Origin: Metaphire vulgaris
Taxonomy: Eukaryota; Annelida; Clitellata; Crassiclitellata; Megascolecidae
NCBI GenBank assembly: GCA_018105865.1
Contig: CM030861.1
Coordinates: 6,758,884 to 6,822,883 of the forward strand
DNA: 64,000 bases
Direction of reading: 5' to 3'
Translations under genes and position numbers: made by a program
The notes under the pieces: model-generated
The model's input: the letters and a program-made list of their open reading frames with translations, nothing else
Databases searched by the model: none
Told to the model about the DNA's origin: nothing
Part shown: positions 44,800 through 55,791 of the stretch, in pieces
Layout: each line of letters opens with the position of its first letter
How positions within the stretch are numbered: the stretch's first letter is position 1

Positions 44800-45929
44800 A
44801 TATGAGGTAACAAATTGAGTTGATATCTGAAAATAAATACAGCTGTTTGTTGTTTATGTATATTCTCGACTTTTAAGATATTAAATTTATTATAAAAGTT
44901 AGTAGTACTAGTAGTACTAGTAGTAAATGTTACATTTAAATAACACACCTTCGTTTAGCATCGTTTAGACGTTATAAATTTGACACAATTGCTTATATGC
45001 ACGGTTGAGCCCTGCGCAGTCATTTGTTATGTCCAGGAGGCCAGAGCAAAATGCTATCAAATTGATTATCGATCAATTGTTTTCGACAAAAATAATTATG
45101 CACAAAAAGCCGGTGCACCAATGCTGGTAATTTCCTTCAAACGAACAATGGTTCCAGTGCTGGTTTTTTCCACCAGATCTGTTTCTTTCGGGCCTCTCCT
45201 GGCTAGCTGGTGCTTTTGCGGAATCTGTTTTTTGAAAGAAGTTCCTGAAAACTTGAAATTTGTTGAAAATGCATTAGGCCTATATTAGTTATTTTATGAT
45301 TCTAGGGAGTTTTTATCATTTCAACTTCAAGTTCCAACATCTGGAGTCTTTGGATGCAGTGCTTTCGCCAATCGCCATTTAGGGAAATTAGGTCTTTTCT
45401 GATTATCACTTAATTCGTTTTACTGTAAACGTTACAGTGTAAAGTTTACACTTTCGCTGCCGAATTTTTAGTAATATTAACTGTTTATATATTCTGGATT
45501 CAGTGGATTATATCGGTGTGCTCTGAGACTGCTCTCATTTGGTTTGAATTTATTTTTGGCTTTATAGTTAGGCATACACTTTAAAATTGTTTCCGTTATT
45601 GCCCACTTCACGCATACCAATTTGATCCGCTTCAAACAGTAGGCCTAATTTAATAAGCCGTTGTGCTTTCTAAATTAATTGATGACGTGAATAGAAGATT
45701 TCACAAAATTCGGAGTCTCGGAATCCGAGATTGTTTTATTTCAAATAGTGTTGTAAGTTGTAACAAGTCCATGGTTCTTTCGTTCTTTCCCTCCACCTAT
45801 ACACGGTCCGTGTAACACGGGTGTCCGGTGTTTTTGGAGACGGAGATCTGGCAACCCTACTTGTATTAGGCCTACTCTATTAAATGTTTTTCATCTGCTT
45901 TCAATATGCCATAAATGTTTTCTATTTTC
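44800..45929. other. unassigned intergenic sequence
   Basis: Includes a small (GTACTA)n patch near 44905-44925 and a plus-strand open frame (44980-45288) with no recognisable family. Nothing else was seen. Confidence 0.35.
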
Positions 45930-46265
45930 CAGTGGCGTAACGTGGGGGGGGCGGGGGGTGGCACTTTGTTGACTGCCCCCCGGGCCCCGGGCGGGGGGGC
46001 CCCCAAAGAGGGGTCTAAGCTAGCCTAGCTAGGGTTAGGGTTAACCCTAACACTTCTTAACTCTAACAATAAAAATGAACGTGCTGATGACTTTTTTTTT
46101 TGCTCGTCAGGGTGAAAAAGGAGGTGATGACCTTTTTTTTCGGTCGTCAGGGTGAAAAAGGAGGTGATGACCTTTTTTTTTGCTCGTCAGCCCGAAACTT
46201 TGAAAGTTTGGGGCCCCCATGACAAAGATGCCCCCCGGGCCCCCAAAAGTCACGCTACGCTACTG
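45930..46265. mobile_element. hAT-like MITE with TTAGGG block, long form
   Basis: TIRs are CAGTGGCGTAACG and CACGCTACGCTACTG. The flanks ctattttc and ttattttc match at 7 of 8. After the GCTAGGGTTAGGGTTAACCC block there are three GATGACCTTTTTTT modules at about 40-bp spacing, two of them exact tandem units (CAGGGTGAAAAAGGAGGTGA). Related to 4985-5258. Confidence 0.92.
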
Positions 46266-47010
46266 TTATTTTCTAATTTATAATATATTATTTATTTCAT
46301 AAACGTAGATAAATAAGTAAAATAACACAATGAGGGAAGGCAAGAAGCCGCGTAACTTGTTTTGCGGCAAATTGCGGGAACTCTTTAAATGTGATGTTGT
46401 AGATGTAGGCCTACACGCATGCATAGGCCTACACATTGCATAATGCTACAAATATTGTGACTTATTGATAAATGATTTTAACTTTGTGAATTGCCTTGTT
46501 GCGGACCCGCCCGGACCCCCAGGCATTTGCCCTTCCCTGCTCCCTCTCGGCCGGCCTGGTTGCACAGTTCGATTTGAAAAACAATAAGGAGATTTTACTT
46601 TTACTGACAGCTGGTAAATTCGATATCACATCGCGTCGGTGATCACAGCTAAGTTGAAGTAAATCAAAAGATATGCTGTAAAGTGTTCAATGTTTAACGT
46701 ATAGGGGTCTCGTATAGAAGCGGATTTCTGACATTTCTAGTGGGTATTTCTTAGTTTATGTGGGGCGTCCACCACAAACTGTCACCTGGTTGCCCGGCCG
46801 GTTATCCTGGATTTGACCAGGACGATGGATCCTCAATGATTTTGACTTGGTGTGTCATCGGCTGATGATGCCCTGCATTATGAAGTGGGCGCTACAGAAG
46901 TTCAAGATTAGATTAAATAAGACTTCGATAGCGAATAAAAGACGTCAAAGTCATGATTATTTATAACGACTAAAACATCGTAAGAATACGGCAATATTAT
47001 AAGTTAGGCC
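46266..47010. other. unassigned; contains CAGGGCCG-type end fragment
   Basis: At about 46500-46562 GGACCCCCAGGCATTTGCCC and CTCTCGGCCGGCCTGG resemble the right end of the composite at 8406-9607. Remainder unassigned. Confidence 0.35.
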
Positions 47011-47207
47011 CAGGGACGTAGCGACGGGGGGTATATCGGTATATATACCCCCCAAAAAAAAAAAAAAATTCAGTCTACCTTAAAGTTTTTTATGTGATTT
47101 ACATGTGGTTATATGTAGTTTATATGATTTTTGCGGTTTAAAGTTAAGATTTATACCCACCCAAAATATTTATACCCTCCCAAATCAAATTCCTGGCTAC
47201 GCTCCTG
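47011..47207. mobile_element. hAT-like MITE, GGTATATCGG family
   Basis: TIRs are CAGGGACGTAGCG and TGGCTACGCTCCTG. Perfect 8-bp duplications gttaggcc are at 47003-47010 and 47208-47215. The near-identical second copy is 63560-63743. Confidence 0.93.
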
Positions 47208-47322
47208 GTTAGGCCTATAACAAGATCATTGGCGGATCTAGATTCGAAGAGGCCTATTGACAAACACGTTTCCACTTACATGGATCATGACGAGACCAAG
47301 GCCTTCAGGCATTCGCAGATCT

Positions 47323-47575
47323 GTCTCTGTCTGTCTGTCTGTCTGCCCGTCTCTGTCTCTGCTTTATCCGCCTCTTTATGTCACTGTCTTTCTGTCTCTG
47401 TCGCTCTGGGCTGAAACAAGGTCTGAAGTCGTCCTAAATCAACGACCGACCGACCTCGCTGCTCCCTCCCCCTCGTCGTGTGAATGTCCGTATTACAGAG
47501 TGGCCAGTTTTTTTGTTCTTCGCTGGCATTTAATCGATATTTTGTTTCGTTGTCGGGGAAGAAGAGGAAGAAGAA

Positions 47576-47606
<31 letters not shown>

Positions 47607-47973
47607 AAGAAGAAGAAGAAGGAGGAGGAGGAGGAGGAGGAGGAGGAGGAGGAGGAGGGGAAAAGAGGAAGAAGAAGGAGAAGGAGGAAGAAGAAGGAGG
47701 AGGAAAAGGAAAAGAAGGAGGAGAAGAAGAAAGAGAAGAGGGTCGTTCGAAGGCGCACGTCCGCCGCCGCCGCCGCCGTCGCCGAAGACGAACGCGGCTG
47801 GGACGGAGGAGTCGATGACCTTCCTCCCGTCGTTCCTCGTCCTCTGCCGCCGGACGCTGTCGCGATCACCGCTTTCCCATGACGGGGAGTGATCGGAGAC
47901 AGGGAACGTACGTCTGACTCAAGAGAGAAGAGAAGAGGAGACAGACAGTCTGAGACAGACAGAGACTGAGGGC

Positions 47974-48024
<51 letters not shown>

Positions 48025-48264
48025 GACAGTGACAGAGAGACAGATGTATAGAGATACAGATAAAGAGGCAGACAAAGAGAAAGAGAGGTGCTGAGAAAGA
48101 ATAGAGAGACAGAGAAGGACAGACACACACAGAGACAGACAGGCAGATATAGAGAAGGCAGAGATAGAGAGACAGAGACAGAAAAACAGTGATAGAGAGA
48201 TAAGGAGGCATGCAACGCAGACAGATAAATAGACAGACAGATAGACAGAGACAGAAACAGAGAT

Positions 48265-48337
<73 letters not shown>

Positions 48338-48365
48338 CACAGAGGCAGAAACAGAGGCAAAGGGG
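47323..48365. repeat. microsatellite cluster
   Basis: Successive (CTGT)n, (GAA)n to (GGA)n at 47570-47740, a CpG-rich CCGCCGCCG interlude at 47755-47830, then GACA/GA mixtures with a pure (GA)n at about 48270-48334. Long open frames here, such as the minus-strand frame at 47381-48475, are low-complexity artefacts. Confidence 0.9.
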
Positions 48366-48573
48366 ATGAAGAACAGCATGAAATAGCGATTTTTTTCGAC
48401 CGACTGAGCAGGCGATCGATAGATCTTACGTAAGGGTATCGTTAAGGACATCGCCGCTCTGTGCATTGTGTGCATACATCACAATTGCGTTGCAATCACC
48501 ACTTAAACTTCAGCTGAACTGTAATATGTTGGCGTCTGCATGACCAATATGTTCTCATTAAAACACTACTAAT

Positions 48574-48748
48574 CAGTGGCGGCTCTACATGGGGCCCGGG
48601 GACCCATGCCCCCTATTGAATGCCTACCCTCCAGTGCCCCCCCCGCTGTTGGGACCCTATGCTTACTACTACATACCTATCAACAAATGGTTGGCCCCGT
48701 GCCTAGAAGTTGCCAACCTCCACTTGCCAAATCCTGGAGCCGCCACTG
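48574..48748. mobile_element. hAT-like MITE, GTGGCGGCTC family
   Basis: TIRs are CAGTGGCGGCTC and TGGAGCCGCCACTG. The flanks ctactaat and ctactggt match at 6 of 8. A related fragment is at 1594-1700. Confidence 0.82.
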
Positions 48749-49015
48749 CTACTGGTACACAAAATGAAATATGTTAATAATTGTGACTATTACGTTTTGC
48801 TCCCTGGAAAAATTTCTGTTAGCGTCACTGGCTGGAAGACCAGCACATCTTATGATCCAATCGTAACAATTGCTTTACGTTTGAAAGCGTGTCATTTTGC
48901 ATTAAACACGTACAGTGTACACTGTACCTGTCTTGTTTGTCTATATGCCTCACTAAATGACGCAGAATTGACTATTGCATGGCTGATCTTTCACCTTTCC
49001 CATAGCTATTTTATG

Positions 49016-49100
49016 AAAGGCTGAGCGCCTATGAATAAGGAGCTACTGTTGTGCTGCTTTCAAGGCGCTATATAAATCCACGAGATTTTACTTTACTTTG
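49016..49100 (+). repeat. LINE 3' terminal fragment
   Basis: GAGCGCCTATGAATAAGGAG, CAAGGCGCTATATAAATCC and GAGATTTTACTTTAC. Confidence 0.7.
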
Positions 49101-49118
49101 CATAGGTCTGTTTTTCTG

Positions 49119-49500
49119 CAATGAATAATGAGATAATAATCCAGCAGGCTGTTTGCAAAATATTTAACGTTCATTGTAAAGACACAATCGAGTGTATAAG
49201 GGATATGGTTGGATTGCAGCTGACACATGATGCAGTAAAATACCGGCAGCAATCCTTTTTATTGAAGTATAAGGGAAAATCGCTATTTTTTTCTGACTGT
49301 ATAGTTAATGTGTGCTTGAGGTCTGAGGTTATGGATATGATGGAATGAATGTTATGTTAGTTGAATAGGTATTTGAGTTTTGTTTGTTTGTTTTACTTAA
49401 AGTGTGTGTTTTATTAGTTTAATATTAGTTTATTATTGTCTTTTTTTATTGTATTTGATGCTGTGCTTGTCACGAAATAAAGATTATTATAATGATATTA
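49119..49500 (+). pseudogene. LINE C-terminal fragment and 3' end
   Basis: The 75-codon plus frame reads AVCKIFNVHCKDTIECIRDM, then GLQLTHDAVKYRQQSFLLKY. It resembles the C-terminal region of non-LTR reverse transcriptase proteins and is followed by an AT-rich 3' end with AATAAAG and TTATTATAATG. The family assignment is loose. Confidence 0.5.
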
Positions 49501-49742
49501 GTGACGTGTCCTCATTTGTTAAATTCTGTGAAACAGGTCTTAATTTCTTTGCCAATACGCACGTAGGACGTTCCGAAAAAGTGCATTGATGAGTTCTTGG
49601 ATCTTTCGGCGCGTAGCCTATATGGTAATTTCTCACGCTCCCAAAGCCACAACAATGCACACATTCATGCACTCTTTCAAACTTCATCACATATATATAC
49701 ACTAACACACATCTCAAGCACACCCAAACATACCCAAACATA

Positions 49743-49964
49743 CAGGTCCGTACGAAGTGGGGTGCAGCTGCACCCCCTGGAAAAATGTAGGGGTGCAGTG
49801 CACCCCTGGAAAGAAGATGGTATGCACCCTGTCTGCACCCCCCTGCGGCCTGCACCCTTAAAAATCGTGCAAATGACTTTTTTGCTTGTCAAGTATTTCA
49901 AAGAGAAAACTTATACCTGGAGAAAATCTGCACCCCCTGACGAAATATCGTTCGGACGCCACTG
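49743..49964. mobile_element. hAT-like MITE, CCGTACGAAG family
   Basis: Starts CAGGTCCGTACGAAG and ends TTCGGACGCCACTG. The flanks caaacata are identical (49735-49742 and 49965-49972), although the locus is itself repetitive. One module (AATGACTTTTTTGCTTGTCA). Confidence 0.85.
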
Positions 49965-50000
49965 CAAACATACCTAAACATCACTTTGTGACACGCGTAT

Positions 50001-50205
50001 ATGGTAATTTCTAGGCTCTCTTGCGCCAATTCTTTCCCAGAAGTTCTGTACGGTTCTTTTCCCGCAGTTCAAGTTCAAGGCACCGTTCCTGTGGATTGCA
50101 ACTGCAGTTGCAAAGCATCAGACGACAGAGCTGTGGTGTCCAGTCCCTTTGGAACCGTGCAGATACTTAAATTGGAATGTGAGACTTCGGGTCCGAATAG
50201 ACCTA
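50001..50205 (+). other. unassigned open stretch
   Basis: Open in the plus frame (VQGTVPVDCNCSCKA, then VSSPFGTVQILKLEC). No family recognised and no flanking splice evidence I trust. Confidence 0.25.
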
Positions 50206-50209
50206 TAGC

Positions 50210-50437
50210 ACATTGGCATGGCGCCGTGGGGAGGGGGCACGGTGTGGGTTCGCCCCTCCGCCTATTCTGGCTGAAACTATGCTTGAGATTTGTGCAAAAT
50301 CGTCGAGTAGTTTGAGGGTGTTAGGTAGTATGATAATGAACGAAAGCGGTTTTTGATCGTCAAAACCTTTTACCCCTAGTCGAACACCCGAAAATGTCGA
50401 TATTTCCCCTATTCTGGAATCCTGGCTACGCCACCGA
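50210..50437. mobile_element. degenerate hAT-like MITE
   Basis: Starts TTGGCATGGCGCCGTGGG and ends TCCTGGCTACGCCACCG. Internal CGCCTATTCTGG links it to 40028-40237. Confidence 0.5.
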
Positions 50438-50541
50438 CCAAACAGAGTTTGATAATACTTTTGTAAAGACTATAGCAGCAGCGTACGATCAATTACCGAC
50501 TTTGACGAGGCTTACCCATGATTTATAATAATAACAATAAT

Positions 50542-50722
50542 CAGTGGCGTAACCAGGATTTCAGAATAGAGGACACAAACGTCTTGACGAGCGAAAAAAA
50601 AGGTTTCATGATTGCATTATACTACCCATCCTCCAAATTACTAATCGATTTTGCGCAAATTTCATGACCGGTTGCTGTCGAAATTGGGGGGAGGCGACTC
50701 CCGTACTCTCCAGTGGCTACGT

Positions 50723-50725
<3 letters not shown>
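50542..50725. mobile_element. hAT-like MITE, GTGGCGTAACC family
   Basis: Starts CAGTGGCGTAACCAGG and ends CAGTGGCTACGTCATT beside an (AAT)n tract. A reverse module (GACGAGCGAAAAAAAAGG) lies inside. Confidence 0.65.

Positions 50726-50771
<46 letters not shown>
50726..50771. repeat. (AAT)n microsatellite
   Basis: About 15 units, followed by the dispersed text TTTAGAGTGGTTTAGCATGG. Confidence 0.9.
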
Positions 50772-50772
<1 letters not shown>

Positions 50773-50840
50773 GAATTTAGAGTGGTTTAGCATGGTCTGC
50801 CCCGTATGAGATTTACATCGATACAAGTACATTAGATAAG

Positions 50841-50948
50841 GGTTTCCCAAACATTTTGGAACTGCGACCCACTTCAGCGGTTTTGCAACGTGCCGCGACC
50901 CTAATCATAGCATGTAATATTTTGCAAAATGCATTAAGCCATTAGGCC
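50841..50948. repeat. hAT-like end fragment
   Basis: AGGGTTTCCCAAACATTTTG and CTGCGACCCACTTCAG match the left end of 52209-52541. Confidence 0.6.
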
Positions 50949-51776
50949 ATTAGGATCTCCAAACGAACCACTGATCAAAGGCTACGCGTCTTTGAGATGG
51001 CCTGCCTAAGGAAAATCTTAGGAGTGACTCGAAGGGATAAAATAAGAAATGAGATAATAAAGAAACACTTAAACCACGACGTGGACATTCTCACAAGGGT
51101 CAAGCAGCATCGTCTACGACAGGGATGGGCAAAGTGCGGCCCGCGGGCCACATGCGGCCCTCGAGGTCCTTTTGTGCGGCCCCCGACATCGAGAGATACT
51201 ACATTAACATGCGGCCCTCTAAAACATATGAAACACTTGACAACACCTCAATGGAAAATTCAGCATTCAAATTGGATTTACACTTTGGCACTTGATCGTT
51301 AGCTAGAAATAATGCTTTTAATATTTACTAACTTTTCTTCGACTTGACAGTCTTGGCTTATTAATAATTACTTTACTTAAACTGTGCAGTATATAATACG
51401 TTATGTTAAAGTCGTTTTGGAAACTACTTAAAAATTTAATTCTAAGTGCCGAAAAAATTGTGTGGCCCTCGGCTTTCATCGCAGACACTTTTGCGGCCCT
51501 CGGATAAAAATTTGTGCCCATCACTGGTCTACGATACTTCGGGCATGTAGTCAGAATGGACAACAATAGATACCCAAAGATCGCAATGTACGGGAAAGTC
51601 CACGGAGAAAGAATCAGAGGAAGACCGAAAAAGAGATGGATTGACAATGTTAAAGAAGACTGTGAAACAATTGGATTAACTTTATACGAGGCACATAGGA
51701 TTGCTCTAGATAGAGACAAATGGCGATCGATGGTTAATGGGCTGCCTACACATGCACAAGCATTGTCAGGGCATAA

Positions 51777-51822
<46 letters not shown>
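50949..51822 (+). pseudogene. RTE-like LINE 3' end, split by a hAT insertion
   Basis: The plus frame reads MACLRKILGVTRRDKIRNEI, then TRVKQHRLR. It resumes after the insertion as YFGHVVRMDNNRYPK and RGRPKKRWIDNVKEDCE, ending ALSGHK and stop. It aligns with the C-terminus of the element at 43098-44790 but is clearly diverged from it. A (TGATGA)n tail at 51775-51822 marks the 3' end. The insertion 51120-51526 is flanked by an exact 8-bp duplication, and the frame is continuous once it is discounted. Confidence 0.85.
51120..51526. mobile_element. hAT (Charlie-like) MITE inserted in the LINE
   Basis: Starts CAGGGATGGGCAAAG and ends TTTGTGCCCATCACTG, with GCGGCCCGCGG subterminal repeats. Perfect 8-bp duplications gtctacga are at 51112-51119 and 51527-51534. 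Confidence 0.95.
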
Positions 51823-52208
51823 GGCCATCTGGCGAACGTTAGTTGAAAAGAATCTTCTGAGTTTTGAATAAAACGCAAAGCAAACGCTCTGATTCAATTT
51901 GAATGAAAATATGGCAAATAATTAATGCAGAATCATTAACATTTTTTGCCAAAGATAGGACAAAAGGAGAGAAATAGATATTGAAATTTCTTGAAAATTA
52001 TCTTTTAAATTTTACTAGGAACATACCTTTGTTACGCGTCTTAAAAATCCTAGAAGTATGGCAAAATCGCTTAACCTCTAGGTACTTCTGCCAGAGACTG
52101 TCTAGTCGTAGAGAGTCCATGTTGTCAGCGAGACTTCACAGCAAAATGGTCGTAATGCGCTTCCTGGTGTTATTGCGAAATAAGATTAATTTAAAAAGAA
52201 CTATAGGC
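51823..52208. other. unassigned intergenic sequence
   Basis: A GGCCATCTGGCGAA word like the SINE body occurs at 51823. Nothing else was recognised. Confidence 0.4.
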
Positions 52209-52541
52209 CAGGGTTTCTCAAGCGTTTTTGGAACTGTGCGACTTATTTCAGCGGCCTTGTAACATGCTGCAACCATGCAAACCTGCTGTCGGCTAAAATT
52301 GGATAAAACACTAATCATTTTATTATAAGCTGTGTATGGAGTATTGCAGGCATATAAATTTCTTAAAACTCTAAGCCTACTGACAACTTTCAAGGCTTGT
52401 GACATTAGATTCGATAGATATTTATTTGACCACTACATTAATTACAGGCAAGTAGCTGTTAGTAGTAGTGTGTGGTAAATAAAATGAGACAGGTACCCCG
52501 CGACACGCTTTGGGTCGCGACCCACAGTTTGGGAAACAGCA
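52209..52541. mobile_element. hAT-like MITE, GGGTTTCTCAA family
   Basis: Starts CAGGGTTTCTCAAGC and ends CAGTTTGGGAAACAGC, with GGTCGCGACCCA near the right end. The flanks do not match well, so the limits are approximate. Confidence 0.65.
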
Positions 52542-52633
52542 CTAAATGTTCTCTTTGGCGTTGAAATTTAGAATGGCGGTAAACGTCTGTCGCGTGCAGT
52601 TATTGTGGATCATTGAAAGTGCAGCAGATGGAG

Positions 52634-52680
52634 CACAGAATTGAAGGATGGATGGATGGATGGATTGATGGATGGATGGG
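52634..52680. repeat. (GGAT)n microsatellite
   Basis: Around ten GGAT units with one GATT variant. Confidence 0.85.
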
Positions 52681-52749
52681 TGACAACTACTGACGGTAGA
52701 TCATTGAGGCCGTTTGGACTTCCTGACAACTGGCGGCCAAAAAATTGGT

Positions 52750-52962
52750 GCCAGACTATAGTAGTGATTCTGATGAAGGCATACACACACACAAACAAAC
52801 AAACAAACACACACGTCCGTCATTTAAGTCTCTGGAGAAATCTTCGGTTCTATGGTTCAAATGACGTCGGAAGAGAGTCTTCTGTCTCTTATATTGAATC
52901 GCCCTTTGAAATTCAAATAATTCAATATATACCTTCATCAGAATCACTACTATAGTCTGGCA
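52750..52962. repeat. inverted repeat with about 30-bp arms
   Basis: GCCAGACTATAGTAGTGATT, then CTGATGAAGG at the left, and its reverse complement (CCTTCATCAG, AATCACTACTATAGTCTGGC) at the right. They enclose CA/AAAC microsatellite and about 110 bp of other sequence. Confidence 0.85.
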
Positions 52963-53177
52963 ATCTGTATACAAGTAGAATGACCATTCCTAGAGATCTC
53001 TATACGCCTTAAACAGCTACTTCGTCTGCCCAGAAAACATCGCAATACATCGAGAATTCCATAATACGAAGAGTTTCAACGCCGTCAATTTTCTATCTCT
53101 TCTATCGCGTCTTCTTTTTCTGTCCACTCCATCAACATACGTCCGGGAAATCGTTTCAGACTCAAGTGAAGGATTCC

Positions 53178-53452
53178 CATGGGTTAAATTGTGTAGGATC
53201 TTGCCAGATCTACGATCCGGGACGCCAGGCAAGAGATCCGGCAAAGCTGGCATGAGATCCGAAACGTATTTTTTATTCGTTGTGATCTTTTATTGTTTAT
53301 ACTTTAGCACTTTGCATACACGGGAAAGGAAAGAAAACGTGAACTGTACTCTAAATGTTTGTTTAAAATTAATTTTAAAAATGTGAAGAAATTTTGTGGC
53401 CGGAGGAAAAATAAGGAGATCCGGCACCTCTGAAAAAGTAATTTAACCACTG
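53178..53452. mobile_element. hAT-like MITE with GATCCGG motifs
   Basis: Starts CATGGGTTAAATTG and ends AGTAATTTAACCACTG. Perfect 8-bp duplications aggattcc are at 53170-53177 and 53453-53460. Shares the GATCCGG array and CCGGCACCTCTGAAAAAG end with 7857-8261. Confidence 0.92.
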
Positions 53453-53679
53453 AGGATTCCATCGTTCCATCCGGAGAGGATATTTCAGAGATGAAACGCG
53501 TGCTGTCGATATTGCAAGCATCGTCACGCACGCCATCCACCCATCGTCCTAAGCCAGGGCTACTCAGACGAGGAACTGCGGATGTTCCCTGAACAGAACG
53601 CGGCGAGGTCCAAAAATGTCCTGTTTGTCGAACTATTACGAAGGAATTTACTACAAGTCAAGTATTCCTATTGCTTTTG

Positions 53680-53745
53680 TGGGTTGGGTCTGAATTATGC
53701 TGGGTCGAGTTTCTAAAAAATGGACCCATGTCCATTTCCGTACGA
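53680..53745. repeat. GGGTTGG hAT-family end fragment
   Basis: GTGGGTTGGGTCTGAA and AAAAATGGACCCATGTCCA resemble the right end of 59910-60812. Confidence 0.5.
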
Positions 53746-53798
53746 TACTACAGGCTTGCCTCTCCTCGTCTTCTTGGGTATTTCGCCATCCTTTAGCT

Positions 53799-54100
53799 CA
53801 GTGGTGGTTCCGCCATGTTGATGACTGGGGATGCATCCCCCATCGGGGTTTCGGGTGACCTTTTTCTTACTTGTCAACCTATTTTCCGGTGATTTTTTTA
53901 AAATTTAGTGAAAAATACTGCAATGGCCTTCTTTTTTGCTTGTCAACCTTATTTTGGCAAGGTTTATTAGCATTTAGTGGGCAAAACACTAACAATGACC
54001 TTTTTCTCTGTTTTCTTTTTTCTTCCTCACTTTGCATCCCCCCACCAACTTCCTATAAATTTCTTTCATCCCCCACCAAGAATTCCTGGCACCGCCACTG
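53799..54100. mobile_element. hAT-like MITE, GTGGTGGTTCC family
   Basis: TIRs are CAGTGGTGGTTCCGCC and TGGCACCGCCACTG. Perfect 8-bp duplications ctttagct are at 53791-53798 and 54101-54108. Two modules (TGACCTTTTTCTTACTTGTC and TTTTTTGCTTGTCAACC). Confidence 0.94.
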
Positions 54101-54169
54101 CTTTAGCTGCAGTTTTCCTTTCACCCTCTTCCAATATGACGATGAAACTTTATTCTAATTCGAAATTCG

Positions 54170-54490
54170 ATTAATGCGTTCGTTTTGTGGACCACTGTGG
54201 AGCAAAGGGACAGATCCCTCAAAGCGCCGGTGATTGGTGTCCTTTGGCGGAAATTCCTAATGGATTTCTTTGCATTGGAATTTGCAAACGCCACAGTCAG
54301 TCTCATGCACTGTATCAATCTTCGTGTCAGAGCGACTATACACGAACTTCCGAGTCGGCTGATGGCTGATGCATATTGCTTGCCGTTGCCATGGATACGC
54401 CTGACGCTCGATTTGCATTTGTCACACATGTTTGTGAATCAGGCTCGAACGACGCAGGATGTCACTGTGGCATTTAGAAACAAAAAATAA
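54170..54490. other. unassigned, open in several frames
   Basis: CpG-containing stretch with 60-100 codon frames on both strands. One plus frame is Cys-rich (WCPLAEIPNGFLCIGICK). No domain recognised. Confidence 0.25.
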
Positions 54491-54891
54491 TAAAACATAT
54501 TAAATTCCTATAAAGTCTTGCTAATTAATTTGCACCGGGTATCGGCGTATAAGCATTATGCAGAATTCCTCACAGTCGGCACGCATATGTCCGAAATACG
54601 GATATATATGTTAAGTGTACCCCTACATATCTGTCAGTCTTAGGGATACCGGATCAGTTGGAAAGAATTTAAGGAAACACAAAACACATTGGCTTGTCAG
54701 ACTTTTCAGGACGTTAAAGAAACATGAAAAGCTAGTGATGATTCTTTTTTGCTTGTCCTACATCTTTAGGACGTTGGCCTAAAAGACGCAAAATAGCTCA
54801 AAAAGCAGAAAACTAGTGATGATCTTTTCTCCTTGTCGGACTTTTTAGGACGCTAAAGATGCAAAACATCATAAAGAACTAATGATGACCA

Positions 54892-55791
54892 GTGATGGGC
54901 ACTAGTTGAAAAAAAGTAGTTAAACTAAACTTTTTTTCAACTAAATATTTGTAGTTAAACTATTATTTTAACTAATAGTTAAAATTTTCAAGAAAAAGTT
55001 AAACTAAATTTTTTAAAGTAGTTAAACTATTTCCAACTATTTTGCAACTTTTTGTAAATATTTTATTATTCGACTCCTTTCAATTTAATACAAAGAAATC
55101 TGTAATCTATGAAGACTTGCAGTGGCGGCTCCAAGAACTCTTGGTGGGGGGATGCAGTGAATTTCTAAGAAAATCCCGCCAATTGTCAAAGGGATTAAAT
55201 GTAAATGGTTTAGAAGAAATCTGTAGATTTGATTTATGAAATATAATGCTCAGAATTGACAATGTATAAAAGCATTTTAGTCTGGTTGTACAAAGTCATA
55301 AGTGCAAAACCAAACTATAGTTAGTCAGTAAGTATACTATTAGACTAAAGTACTATCAAGAAATAAATACCAACAAATTTTCTCTTAAATTCATCAAAGC
55401 CACACGCAATTTTGGTGGGCTGGTGTGGTGGGCTGGTGGGAGATGCATCCTCAGTCATCCCCAATGTGCAAACCCCTGAAGACTTATGCAGACAGTTATT
55501 GCATCAACTAATGTGATTAACTCACTATTAGAAGGATCAACAACAATGTCAGCAAGACTAGTGTAGTTCATTTTCATGTTTCAGTACAAAAAGCTATAAG
55601 AAATAAGCAGTACCGTATAATAAAAAAGTTGGCAAAAAAGTAGTTAAACTTTTAGTTGTAACTATTTTAAAAAGCAGTTAAACTATTGCTGTAACTAGTT
55701 AAGAAAAAAGTAGTTAAACTATTGCTTCAACTAAATTTTTCCAGTTAAACTAATAGTTATAACTTTTTTAGTTAACTAGTGCCCATCACTG
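54892..55791. mobile_element. hAT-like element, middle level of nest
   Basis: Starts CAGTGATGGGCACTAGTTG and ends AACTAGTGCCCATCACTG. Both long ends are rich in AGTTAAACTA. Perfect 8-bp duplications atgatgac are at 54884-54891 and 55792-55799. It contains 55120-55478. Confidence 0.94.
55120..55478. mobile_element. hAT-like MITE, innermost level of nest
   Basis: Starts CAGTGGCGGCTCCAAG and ends GTGCAAACCCCTG. The flanks aagacttg and aagactta match at 7 of 8. Confidence 0.8.

Noticed and set aside
47381..48475. 364-codon minus-strand open frame
   Set aside because: Composed of Leu/Ser/Cys and Phe/Ser runs translated from GA, GACA and GAA microsatellites. No real protein signal.
51318..51878. 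186-codon minus-strand open frame with a His run
   Set aside because: The His run is the (TGATGA)n tail. The rest is antisense to the LINE and the hAT insertion.
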